Counted from the stretch's first letter, positions 1-6,387 are shown. The stretch is 6,627 nt of DNA from Deltaproteobacteria bacterium (GCA_023489025.1 JAMDCN010000166.1:1-6627); one strand, 5' to 3'. Translations and numbers: made by a program. The notes: generated by a model not told the origin, from the sequence alone.

Positions 1-1200
1 GTTGATGTCCGGGCGGGTCTTTCGACCCTGGGCGGTATCCGGGACAAGTACGCCGTGGCGGCAAAAATCATCGCGGACCGGTACAACAGGGTATCGAGGA
101 ACATCAGCGAGATCATAAGGTCGATGCAGTTCCACGACATCATGCGCCAGCAGGTCGAGCACGTCGGCGAGGCCCTCGAGGAGCTTGCCGCCGGGGACGC
201 GACGGAGAACGGTGGCGATCCGGAGGAGGAGGCCGACGGCCGGAACCGGCGGATTATCCGCCGGATCGCCGACGTTTGCGAACTTCAGGCCGCCCACGCC
301 GAAAACGCGCGGGCGACCTTCGTCGATGCCGTTTCGACGGTCATCGGAAACCTTCGGGAGATGGCCGGCAACATGGCGCGCATCCTGGAGGACGCGCGCA
401 AGACGGCGGACGACGCCGGGGGTTCGGGGGAAACGGTGCTGTCCGAGATGGAGCGATCGCTGCGTTCGATCACGTCGTCTCTCGAAGAGAGCGCCGGAAC
501 CCTGCGAAAACTCGCCGAGGCGACGCGGTCGGTGGCGGTTGGCGTGGAAGAAATGGGGACGCTCGTGAACGACATCGAGGAGATCGGCTCGGAGGTCGAA
601 CTGATCGCTCTCAACGCCCGGGTAAAGGCTGCGCACACGGGCGGGGACGGCGCGGCGCTCGGGGTCCTGGCCGAGTCGATACAGGGCTTGTCGAAGGATA
701 CGAGGGAACAGACGGCGAAGGTGTCCGATGCGTTCCAGGCCATCCTGTCCGCCGCCGGCGAACTGCGCGGAGGCATCGGACCCTCCGGCGCCGGCGAGCA
801 GGCCGAATCGGGCGTCCGGGGAATCATCGGCGATCTAGAGACGCTTCTCGGGGAATTGCACGGCCTGGGTGCCGGCGTCGAATCCCTTCTGGCGCAAATG
901 GAGGTTCCGGCCCACGCCCTGTCGAGCGACATCGGGACGCTGGTCGCCGGGATCGACGTCCACCACACCGTGGACCGGGTTCTCAGGGAGGCCGCAACGC
1001 GCCTGAAGGGCATCGAGAGGGAAGCGGACGCCCTGGTGCCGGATCACGACGGAGCCGGAAAGGCCGGGAACCTGGGGCTGCACCGGGCGAGATACACGAT
1101 GCAGGGAGAGCGGAGGGTCCACGAGGCGATCCTGGACACCGCGGCGCCGGCGGCGCCGGCGGACCACGACGGGCTCGGGAACAACGTGGAGCTCTTCTGA
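1..1200 (+). CDS. MCP-like chemosensory signalling protein, 5' end cut by window
   Basis: The reading frame is open from the first base and ends with TGA, giving 399 visible residues. The GTG at 55 is unlikely to be the true start, because coherent protein-like sequence continues upstream of it to the edge. Residues 42-55 of the visible part read MQFHDIMRQQVEHV, a helical stretch I associate with MCP-like proteins encoded in alternative chemotaxis operons. Around residues 200-227 lies a version of the MCP signalling hairpin tip: ELIALNARVKAAHTGGDG, followed by LGVLAESI and LS. In classical receptors this tip contacts CheA and CheW. Most of the rest is acidic, helical and coiled-coil-like. I see no transmembrane segment, so the visible part is cytoplasmic, but the missing N-terminus could hold one. 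The protein ends in NNVELF, without the NWETF-type pentapeptide that tethers CheR and CheB. It stands 20 nt ahead of the STAS gene in the same operon. Its likely role is control of CheA activity; the signal sensed cannot be deduced. Confidence 0.8.
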   Translation, partial: VDVRAGLSTLGGIRDKYAVAAKIIADRYNRVSRNISEIIRSMQFHDIMRQQVEHVGEALEELAAGDATENGGDPEEEADGRNRRIIRRIADVCELQAAHAENARATFVDAVSTVIGNLREMAGNMARILEDARKTADDAGGSGETVLSEMERSLRSITSSLEESAGTLRKLAEATRSVAVGVEEMGTLVNDIEEIGSEVELIALNARVKAAHTGGDGAALGVLAESIQGLSKDTREQTAKVSDAFQAILSAAGELRGGIGPSGAGEQAESGVRGIIGDLETLLGELHGLGAGVESLLAQMEVPAHALSSDIGTLVAGIDVHHTVDRVLREAATRLKGIEREADALVPDHDGAGKAGNLGLHRARYTMQGERRVHEAILDTAAPAAPADHDGLGNNVELF

Positions 1201-1202
1201 AC

Positions 1203-1212
1203 GGAGGGAGGA
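1203..1212 (+). promoter_or_regulatory. Purine-rich ribosome binding site of the STAS gene
   Basis: The short gap between the MCP-like gene and the STAS gene holds GGAGGGAGGA. Its last base is 8 nt from the ATG at 1221 and only 5 nt from the in-frame GTG at 1218. The spacing therefore favours ATG as the start. Confidence 0.6.
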
Positions 1213-1220
1213 ACGCCGTG

Positions 1221-1562
1221 ATGCAGATTCGACCGGACGACACGGGCCTGCGGGGGGTATGGATCCTCACCGAGGGTCTGACCGTCTCCCAAGTGTCGGA
1301 AGCGCGAACCGCGCTGATGGACGCATTGGAACGGTTCGAGGAGGTGTTTCTGGACGTGGACGGGACTCCGGAGATCGACCTTTGCGGTCTTCAACTGCTT
1401 TGCGCCGCGCGGCGGACGGCGTCGAACCGGTCCCGGCGGATCGTGTTGTCGGGACGGGCGTTCGACAGCTTCGGCATTGCGGCGGCCAGGGCGGGGAGCT
1501 GTTTCCATCGGGAATGCGGCCCGGGAGACGAAGGCTGCCCGTGGCAGGAGAGGACCCGCTGA
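1221..1562 (+). CDS. Small STAS-domain protein of the chemosensory operon
   Basis: The product has 113 residues, about the size of a stand-alone STAS domain (SpoIIAA / anti-sigma-factor-antagonist fold). The first strands (residues 12-18) are followed by a helix (23-38), then strand FLDVDG and the signature loop EIDLCGLQLLCAA (51-63). In SpoIIAA-type proteins the equivalent loop reads D-S-S-G-L and the Ser after Asp is phosphorylated. Here that position is Leu54 and the next is Cys55, so no phospho-acceptor is present. The tail carries C94, H96, C99 and C106 (the last in CPW). The ATG follows a good Shine-Dalgarno sequence; the stop codon TGA shares its final A with the cheY start. In related operons such STAS proteins sit beside CheY and CheA and are presumed to act in the same pathway, possibly as a non-phosphorylated adaptor. 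The family call is fairly secure from the loop and size; the function is inference. Confidence 0.75.
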   Translation: MQIRPDDTGLRGVWILTEGLTVSQVSEARTALMDALERFEEVFLDVDGTPEIDLCGLQLLCAARRTASNRSRRIVLSGRAFDSFGIAAARAGSCFHRECGPGDEGCPWQERTR

Positions 1563-1930
1563 TGGGCAAACCGATCCTGATCGTGGACGACTCGAGCAGC
1601 ATCCGGCAGATGGTGAACTTCACCCTGAAGGGGGCGGGCTACAACGTCATCGAGGCCGTGGACGGCCGGGATGCGTTCGAAAAACTCCAGGGGAATCCCT
1701 CCGTCGGGATGATCGTCACCGACCTCAACATGCCGAACCTCGACGGGATCGGCCTCATCCGCCAGGTGAGGGCGTCGTCGTCGCACAAATTCATCCCGAT
1801 CATCATGCTGACGACCGAGTCCCAGGACTCGAGGAAACAGGAAGGGCGGTCGGCCGGGGCCACCGGATGGATCATCAAGCCCTTCAAGCCGGAACAGCTC
1901 CTCGCCGTCGTGCGGAAGGTGCTCGGATGA
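1562..1930 (+). CDS. cheY: CheY-type single-domain response regulator
   Basis: This is a 122-residue stand-alone receiver domain with all the catalytic residues. The acidic pair is D9/D10, the phospho-acceptor is D54 (IVTDLNMPNLDG), the switch Thr is T84 (IIMLTTES), the aromatic switch position holds W103 where E. coli CheY has Tyr106, and the conserved Lys is K106 in KPFKPEQL. It lacks an output domain, so it should work by binding a partner when phosphorylated by CheA: the flagellar motor, a pilus system or another protein. The ATG overlaps the preceding stop codon by one base, and AGGAG/AGGA lies 7-11 nt upstream. The 3' end overlaps the cheA start (ATGA). Both overlaps point to translational coupling. 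Family identity is very secure; the downstream target is unknown. Confidence 0.95.
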   Translation: MGKPILIVDDSSSIRQMVNFTLKGAGYNVIEAVDGRDAFEKLQGNPSVGMIVTDLNMPNLDGIGLIRQVRASSSHKFIPIIMLTTESQDSRKQEGRSAGATGWIIKPFKPEQLLAVVRKVLG

Positions 1931-4047
1931 AAGACGCGCATATGACAGCCTTCAAGGAAGAGGCGTACGAGCTGCTCGCGGAGCTCGAGACGTCCCTCCT
2001 CACGCTCGAAGAGACGCCCGACGATTCGGAGACGGTCGGACGCGTCTTCCGGGCGATGCACACGATCAAGGGATCGGGCGCCATGTTCGGCTTCGAGGAC
2101 ATCGCGGCGTTCACCCACGAGGTAGAGACGGTCTTCGACCTGGTGCGCAAGGGAGAGATGGCCGTCACGAAGGAGCTCATCAACCTGACGCTCGCGGCCC
2201 GCGACCGGATCAAGGCGATGCTGGACGGAGACGGCGCCGCGGAGGACCCCGGCGCGGAGCGGGCCGAGGCGATCATCGCCTCCCTGCGGGCGCTCCTCCC
2301 CGGCGGCGACAAGGACGCCCACGGCGCGACGGCCGACTCCGCGGACCCGCGGCCCGGTCCGACGGCCGAAGATAGGGGCGGCGACGCGACCTTCATCTAC
2401 CGGATCCGCTTCAAGCCCCCCCCGGACATCTTCCTTTGCGGCACCAACCCGGTGGGGCTGATCGACGAGCTCCGCCGGATGGGCGAGTGCACGGTGGTCG
2501 CGGAGACGGACGCCATCCCCTCCCTCGACGAACTCAACCCCGAGCTCTGCTACGTGTACTGGGACCTGCTCCTGAGCACGACCCGGAAGATCGAAGCCAT
2601 CCGGGACGTTTTCATCTTCGTCGAGGACGACGGCACGCTGAAGATCGAGATCATCGACGAGGGGGACGGAACCCCCGGCGACTACAAGAAGATGGGCGAC
2701 ATCCTGGTGGAGCGGGGCGACCTGTCGCCCGAGGCGCTCCGGAAGGTGCTGGGCCGGCAGAAACGGATCGGCGAGATGCTTGTGGAGGACGGGCTGACGA
2801 CGGAAGGCAAGGTCCAATCAGCGCTTCTCGAGCAGCGGCAGGTCAAAGAGCGGCTGGAGAAGCGCCAGGCCGTCGAGTCCGCGTCGAGCATCCGCGTGCC
2901 GTCGGAGAGGCTGGATACGCTCATGAACCTGGTCGGGGAGCTCGTGACCGTCCAGGCCCGCTTCAGCCAGACGGCCGGCTCGCGGAAGGACGCGGAGCTT
3001 TCCAGCATCGCGGAGGAAGTGGAGCGGCTGACCTGGGAACTGCGCGACAACGCGATGAACATCCGGATGCTCCCTATCGGCACGACGTTCAGCAAGTTCA
3101 AGCGCCTGCTGCGGGACCTGTCCGGCGAGCTGGGGAAGGACATCGAGCTTTCCACCGAGGGCGAGGAGACGGAGCTCGACAAGACCGTCATCGAGAAGCT
3201 CAACGACCCGCTGGTGCACCTCATCCGGAACAGCATCGACCACGGGATCGAGATGCCCGATGTCCGGGAATCGCTCGGAAAGCCAAGGCGCGGGACGGTG
3301 CACCTGTCCGCCGTCCACTCGGGGGCGAACGTCCTCATCCGGATCCGGGACGACGGCGCGGGGCTGGACAAGGAGGCCATCCGCGCCAAGGCGGCCGAAC
3401 GGGGCCTGATCGCCCCCGGGGCCGTGCTTTCCGACAAGGAGCTTTTCGGGCTGGTTCTACTGCCGGGGTTCTCCACGGCGAAGAAGATCACGAACGTGTC
3501 GGGTCGGGGCGTGGGGATGGACGTTGTGAAGCGGGCGATCGAGGCGTTGCGGGGGGCGATCGAAATCGACAGCCGCCGGGGCGCCGGCACGACGATCACG
3601 GTCCGGCTGCCCCTGACCCTGGCCATCATCGACGGGCTTCTCGTGAACATCGGCGAAGGCTTTTTCGTCATTCCACTGGCCGCCGTGGAGGAGTGCGTGG
3701 AGCTGACGCGGGGGGACGCGGCAAGGTCCCACGGGAGGGACATCGCGAACGTCAGGGGGCAGCTCACCCCCTACATCCGGTTGCGGGAACAGTTCGTCGT
3801 GTCGGGTGAACCGCCGCCCATCGAGCAGATCGTCATCACCGAGGGATCGGAGGGCCGCGTAGGTCTCGTCGTAGACCGGGTCGTCGGGGAGATGCAGGCG
3901 GTGATCAAGTCGCTGGGGCGCGTCTACAAGGATGTCGACGGAGTCTCCCGCTCCACGATAATGGGCGACGGGACCGTGGCCCTGATCCTCGACGTCCCGA
4001 AGCTCGTCCAGGCGGCGGAAGTACAGAAAAGGGAACGGGTCCATTAG
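1927..4047 (+). CDS. cheA: CheA chemotaxis histidine kinase with MshEN-like tandem repeats
   Basis: CheA autophosphorylates and passes phosphate to CheY. The protein has 706 residues. P1/HPt lies at about 5-105, with phospho-His H45 in HTIKGSG. After an Ala/Pro/Asp-rich linker, residues 156-243 form a domain in the P2 position (starting FIYRIRFKPPPDIF) that does not look like E. coli P2. Two tandem motifs follow at 255-303. The P3 dimerisation helices run from about 320 to 385. The P4 kinase domain has an N box H431..N435..H439, G1 box D475-D-G-A-G, F box around P513-G-F, G2 box G526-R-G-V-G-M-D and GT box at 552-564. The P5 CheW-like domain spans about 566-700. All catalytic boxes look intact. 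The start overlaps the cheY stop by four bases, and GGAAGG lies 7 nt upstream; ATG at codon 6 is a weaker alternative. The last residues (QKRERVH) look less family-like than the rest, and composition changes sharply just after the stop. A cheW gene might be expected next but is absent. Confidence 0.96.
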   Translation: MKDAHMTAFKEEAYELLAELETSLLTLEETPDDSETVGRVFRAMHTIKGSGAMFGFEDIAAFTHEVETVFDLVRKGEMAVTKELINLTLAARDRIKAMLDGDGAAEDPGAERAEAIIASLRALLPGGDKDAHGATADSADPRPGPTAEDRGGDATFIYRIRFKPPPDIFLCGTNPVGLIDELRRMGECTVVAETDAIPSLDELNPELCYVYWDLLLSTTRKIEAIRDVFIFVEDDGTLKIEIIDEGDGTPGDYKKMGDILVERGDLSPEALRKVLGRQKRIGEMLVEDGLTTEGKVQSALLEQRQVKERLEKRQAVESASSIRVPSERLDTLMNLVGELVTVQARFSQTAGSRKDAELSSIAEEVERLTWELRDNAMNIRMLPIGTTFSKFKRLLRDLSGELGKDIELSTEGEETELDKTVIEKLNDPLVHLIRNSIDHGIEMPDVRESLGKPRRGTVHLSAVHSGANVLIRIRDDGAGLDKEAIRAKAAERGLIAPGAVLSDKELFGLVLLPGFSTAKKITNVSGRGVGMDVVKRAIEALRGAIEIDSRRGAGTTITVRLPLTLAIIDGLLVNIGEGFFVIPLAAVEECVELTRGDAARSHGRDIANVRGQLTPYIRLREQFVVSGEPPPIEQIVITEGSEGRVGLVVDRVVGEMQAVIKSLGRVYKDVDGVSRSTIMGDGTVALILDVPKLVQAAEVQKRERVH
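2689..2835 (+). repeat. Tandem ~24-residue motif pair inside CheA (MshEN/T2SSE_N-like)
   Basis: Residues 255-278 and 280-303 of CheA are two copies of one motif. They align as K/R-M/I-G-D/E-I/M-L-V-E-R/D-G, then a turn, then L or V, three residues, L, two residues and Q. This follows the published MshEN pattern RLGxx(L/V/I)2xxG(L/V/I)2x4Lx3Lx2Q closely. Deviations are K-M for R-L in copy 1 and R-I in copy 2, Asp265 at the first hydrophobic position after Gly in copy 1, and Thr291 plus Val296 in copy 2. One residue separates the copies, whereas canonical MshEN has a spacer of about five. The repetition is visible directly; ligand binding is not shown. Confidence 0.7.
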
Positions 4048-4068
4048 ATGAAAGAAAACCCGTTTCCC
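4031..4068 (+). other. Inverted repeat spanning the cheA stop and the next start codon
   Basis: The arm GGGAACGGGT (4031-4040) pairs with ACCCGTTTCCC (4058-4068) with one bulged T. The 17-nt loop contains both the cheA TAG and the abutting ATG of the next gene. As RNA this would be a GC-rich hairpin at the translational junction. There is no clean downstream T-run, so it is not a standard intrinsic terminator. It could weaken transcription or translation past cheA, or be chance. Confidence 0.4.
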
Positions 4069-4628
4069 CTGAAATCGTTGCTTTGTTCCATCTTCGCCCT
4101 GATGGTTCTCTCTCCCGAGTGCCATGCGGCGCATCCTCTGATCACCGATGACGCGGGGACACAGGGAAAAGGGAAATATCAGGTGGAGGTTAACGGTCAA
4201 TACGATTACGACAAGGAGACGGAAAATGGTGTAACAACAAAAGAGACAGGGAGTGAAGTGGCTGGCATTTTGTCGTACGGGGTTACCGACCATATCGATG
4301 TCGTACTTGGTCTGTCTTACCAGTGGATCAGAACAAAGGAGGGAGAAGCCACCTCCTCTACGGAAGACGGGATTTCGGACGTATCTGTTGAATTGAAATG
4401 GAGATTCTATGAAAAAGACGGACTCGGTTTCGCACTGAACCCGGCATTACGCTCCCCACGGGCGATCATGAAAAAGGACTCGGCGCGGGAAGGACGACAT
4501 TCGGCGCATGTTTTATCACCACAAAGGAGATCGGGCCGTGGGCATTCCATCTGAATCTTGGATATGTAAAGAAATGAAAACCGGGTGGATGAGAGAAAAG
4601 ATATATGGCATGCATCTGTCGCCTCTGA
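4048..4628 (+). pseudogene. Outer-membrane transporter (Phenol_MetA_deg type), 5' part of disrupted gene
   Basis: The ATG directly abuts the cheA stop. It opens a Sec-type signal peptide (K-rich start, hydrophobic LLCSIFALMVLS, probable cleavage near CHAA) and a mature start HPLITDDAGTQGKGKYQVEV, which I recognise from beta-barrel 'transporter' proteins of the Phenol_MetA_deg type. Alternating hydrophobic strands follow (ILSYGVTDHIDVVLGLSY; VSVELKWRFYEKDGLGFAL). The frame then breaks: near 4441-4446 one base seems missing, and sense continues in another frame as GITLPTGDHEKGLGAGRTTF and IGPWAFHLNLGYVK up to a stop at 4575. At 4571-4575 one extra A in GAAAT returns to the first frame as ENRVDERKDIWHASVAS, which runs into the insertion sequence. 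A translation from the ATG alone would stop at 4554 after 168 residues. G+C is about 50% against about 70% in the chemotaxis genes. Family recognition is from memory and the substrate is unknown. Confidence 0.8.
4624..4628 (+). repeat. Target-site duplication TCTGA, left copy
   Basis: TCTGA stands immediately outside the left 13-bp inverted repeat and is repeated immediately outside the right one. Collapsing the element and one copy rejoins codons of the disrupted gene in frame (GCC TCT GAG GTG AAA). This supports TCTGA as a true 5-bp target duplication. Confidence 0.85.
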
Positions 4629-4641
4629 CTCATCTTTGACA
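4629..4641 (+). repeat. IS terminal inverted repeat, left (transposase-distal) end
   Basis: CTCATCTTTGACA is the exact reverse complement of the 13 bases at the other end of the element. The pairing seems to extend two bases outward only because the GA of the target duplication TCTGA happens to match; inward identity stops at once. Confidence 0.88.
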
Positions 4642-4693
4642 GGGTGTCTTGCAAGTAGTTGATTTATTAGCCCCCACTTTGGCGGTTTTTGGG

Positions 4694-4707
4694 CGTAACA
4701 CTACATT
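4694..4707 (+). repeat. Subterminal direct repeat CGTAACACTACATT, copy 1
   Basis: This 14-bp sequence lies 65 nt inside the left IS end, just downstream of the transposase stop codon. An identical copy in the same orientation lies near the right end. Identical subterminal words at both ends of an IS are often transposase-binding sites, but those would normally be inverted; here they are direct. Function unknown. Confidence 0.75.
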
Positions 4708-4728
4708 ATTTCCAAGAGTTGTTCTCGG

Positions 4729-6321
4729 TTAATGAACGGGGCTGACGCGACGCGGAACGGGTACCTCGGCGGCCTGGAAGATGGCGTTGGCTGCGGGGGA
4801 CAGCTCGGTCCGGATCCGGTATTCCGCCTCCCCGGCTTTCAGATGAACCATCCGGACCTCGGAGAGATCCTGCAGCATGGAGCGGGCCGACAGATCTTTC
4901 AGCTTCTCCTCTGCTCGTACGATCCGAAGGAACGTGACCTGAAGGCAGAACGCCAGGAAGCAGACGGCGATGTGTCCCTTGATCCGATCCTCCCGGGACA
5001 GGTACAACGGCCGGATCTCGAAGGTACTCTTGATCTCCCGGAACGCACGCTCGACCTGCCACAGCCCCTTGTAGGCCAACGCGGCTTCTTTCGCCGACAG
5101 GTCGGTGTTGGTCCGCAGGACGTAGATCCCGTCGAACTTTTTCTCCGAGGCGATCTTTTTCTCGTCGATCTGCACTGCGTCCTTGTCGACGGACAGATAC
5201 CGGCGGTACCCGGTGTTGCCGATCATCTTCTTGGGACCCTTCGTGATCTTCTCCCGGAGTTCGGACACAATCTCTTCCCGAACGGCCTGGTCCCGCTTGG
5301 CCTCTTCCTCGTTTTTGCAGACGATGTACCGCTCTTCCCCAAGCTCGACCAACTTCACCTTCAGGTTCTCTGCGACCGCCACGAAGGGAGCCTTGTTCTC
5401 GAGCACGATCTCTTTCACGTCCCAGTCCTGGCGCATCTTCACGCCGGCGATGTACTCCAGTTTCAGTTCCTCGATGCGCTCGAGCACCTTCGCATTGAAC
5501 ATACCGCGGTCGCCCACCAGAATCACGCGCTTGATCCCGAACCGGGTCGAGAGCTCCTCGATCACTTCGGAGAAGGCCGCCGCATCGGGGGTGTTGCCGG
5601 GGAAGACATGGTGGGCCAGCGGGGTTCCTTCCCGCGTCATCACCACGCCCACCATCACCTGCTTGTTCTCCGGGTGGTTGTCCTTAGAGAAGCCGTGACA
5701 CGCCAGATCTGTCATCGGCCCGGCGCCGGTGAAGTAGGTCGAGGTGGTATCGAAGAACAGCAGATCCGGCGCCGGGGTGAACAGGTCCCGCTCTCGGTAA
5801 TACAGGTGCTCCTCGATCTTCTTGATGCTCCGTGCCAGGATTCCCAGCGACCGGTAGTAGTGCTCCAGTTTCACGACCGCGCCGTCGTCCCACCAGATCG
5901 TCTCTGCCCATCGATGGGTGGAGAGCTTGCTCGAAGGATCCAGCAGACGCCCCAGCACCATCCGGAAGATCACCGGGGCGGGATCGTAGGTGGCGGTTTC
6001 CCGCTTCGTGGCCAATTCGATCGCTTCCGGCAAGCCGAGCTTCTTCCACAACGAAGTAAAGATCGGGACGGGGCCAAATGACAGTGCCGAGGTCGCCATC
6101 AGTTCCTCGGCCTTGCACAACAACTCCTTCTTCTCCACGTATCGGGAAAGGGCATCGGAAAGTTTTTCGAGGGTGCCGCTGGCGATCAGTTCGTCGAGAC
6201 GCCCGAGATTGGCGACGATCTTCTGGCGAACGCGTCCGCTTTCCCGGTACGTCTGGACGATCTGGAGATACTTCCGCTGCGATCCGTCTTTGCGTGGGAA
6301 GGCGAGACATCGCAGAAACAT
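4729..6321 (-). CDS. IS1634-type DDE transposase
   Basis: This 530-residue enzyme cuts and joins the ends of the element. The N-terminal region (KYLQIVQTYRESGRVRQKIVANLGRLD, split as residues 18-30 and 31-43) is the typical opening of IS1634-type proteins. The presumed catalytic triad is D191 (LLFFDTTSTYF), D271 (VILVGDRGMF) and E424 (WQVERAFREIK), with the family-like follow-on IRPLY and a hydrophobic GHIAVCFLAFCL segment at 449-460. A long insertion between the second D and the E fits IS4-superfamily enzymes. The frame is uninterrupted from ATG to TAA and the length is normal for the family, so the enzyme is probably functional. The chosen ATG has no convincing Shine-Dalgarno sequence, but a promoter-like sequence ends 6 nt before it, which suggests a leaderless mRNA; a later internal start cannot be excluded. 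A long open frame on the opposite strand is a by-product of composition. Confidence 0.95.
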   Translation of the reverse strand: MFLRCLAFPRKDGSQRKYLQIVQTYRESGRVRQKIVANLGRLDELIASGTLEKLSDALSRYVEKKELLCKAEELMATSALSFGPVPIFTSLWKKLGLPEAIELATKRETATYDPAPVIFRMVLGRLLDPSSKLSTHRWAETIWWDDGAVVKLEHYYRSLGILARSIKKIEEHLYYRERDLFTPAPDLLFFDTTSTYFTGAGPMTDLACHGFSKDNHPENKQVMVGVVMTREGTPLAHHVFPGNTPDAAAFSEVIEELSTRFGIKRVILVGDRGMFNAKVLERIEELKLEYIAGVKMRQDWDVKEIVLENKAPFVAVAENLKVKLVELGEERYIVCKNEEEAKRDQAVREEIVSELREKITKGPKKMIGNTGYRRYLSVDKDAVQIDEKKIASEKKFDGIYVLRTNTDLSAKEAALAYKGLWQVERAFREIKSTFEIRPLYLSREDRIKGHIAVCFLAFCLQVTFLRIVRAEEKLKDLSARSMLQDLSEVRMVHLKAGEAEYRIRTELSPAANAIFQAAEVPVPRRVSPVH

Positions 6322-6327
6322 GAGTTA

Positions 6328-6356
6328 CATATAGCATCTCAACAACTTAATGTAAA
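6328..6356 (-). promoter_or_regulatory. Candidate sigma-70-type promoter of the transposase
   Basis: Read on the minus strand, TTTACA (-35, five of six consensus bases) is followed after exactly 17 nt by TATATG (-10, four of six), preceded by TGC as in an extended -10 element. Only six bases separate the -10 hexamer from the transposase ATG, so transcription would begin at or very close to the start codon. Confidence 0.55.
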
Positions 6357-6368
6357 TGGCTATTTACA
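6351..6368. promoter_or_regulatory. Perfect palindrome overlapping the -35 region of the transposase promoter
   Basis: TGTAAAT-GGCT-ATTTACA has 7-bp perfect arms around a 4-nt centre. It includes the candidate -35 hexamer. This placement would suit an operator for repression, or a transposase-binding site for autoregulation. It is AT-rich, so some chance of coincidence remains. Confidence 0.45.
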
Positions 6369-6373
6369 ATAAA

Positions 6374-6387
6374 CGTAACACTACATT
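6374..6387 (+). repeat. Subterminal direct repeat CGTAACACTACATT, copy 2
   Basis: Identical to the copy near the left end and in the same orientation. It is 87 nt inside the right IS end and upstream of the transposase promoter on the minus strand. The two copies enclose the transposase gene and its control region. Confidence 0.75.

Noticed and set aside
1183..1197. C-terminal CheR/CheB docking pentapeptide on the MCP-like protein
   Set aside because: The end reads NVELF; it has the final Phe but lacks the Trp of the NWETF-type motif.
276..1220. Possible long N-terminal extension of the STAS protein
   Set aside because: The upstream in-frame sequence is an out-of-register reading of the MCP-like gene. 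A ribosome binding site and ATG at 1221 explain the STAS start.
1639..3767. Long minus-strand open frames opposite cheY and cheA (up to about 390 codons)
   Set aside because: They lie antisense to well-recognised CheY and CheA frames, have Arg/Pro/Ser-biased translations without family motifs, and arise from high G+C with strong third-position bias.
2436..3809. 457-codon plus-strand frame inside cheA
   Set aside because: It is an out-of-register reading of cheA, rich in Arg, Gly and Pro, with no recognisable domain.
4711..4731. Terminator hairpin downstream of the transposase (CCAAGAG / CTCGG)
   Set aside because: Pairing is short and bulged, overlaps the stop codon region and has no T-run on the transcript strand.
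4732..6081. 449-codon plus-strand frame opposite the transposase
   Set aside because: Antisense shadow of a transposase with a clear DDE triad; the translation has no family features.
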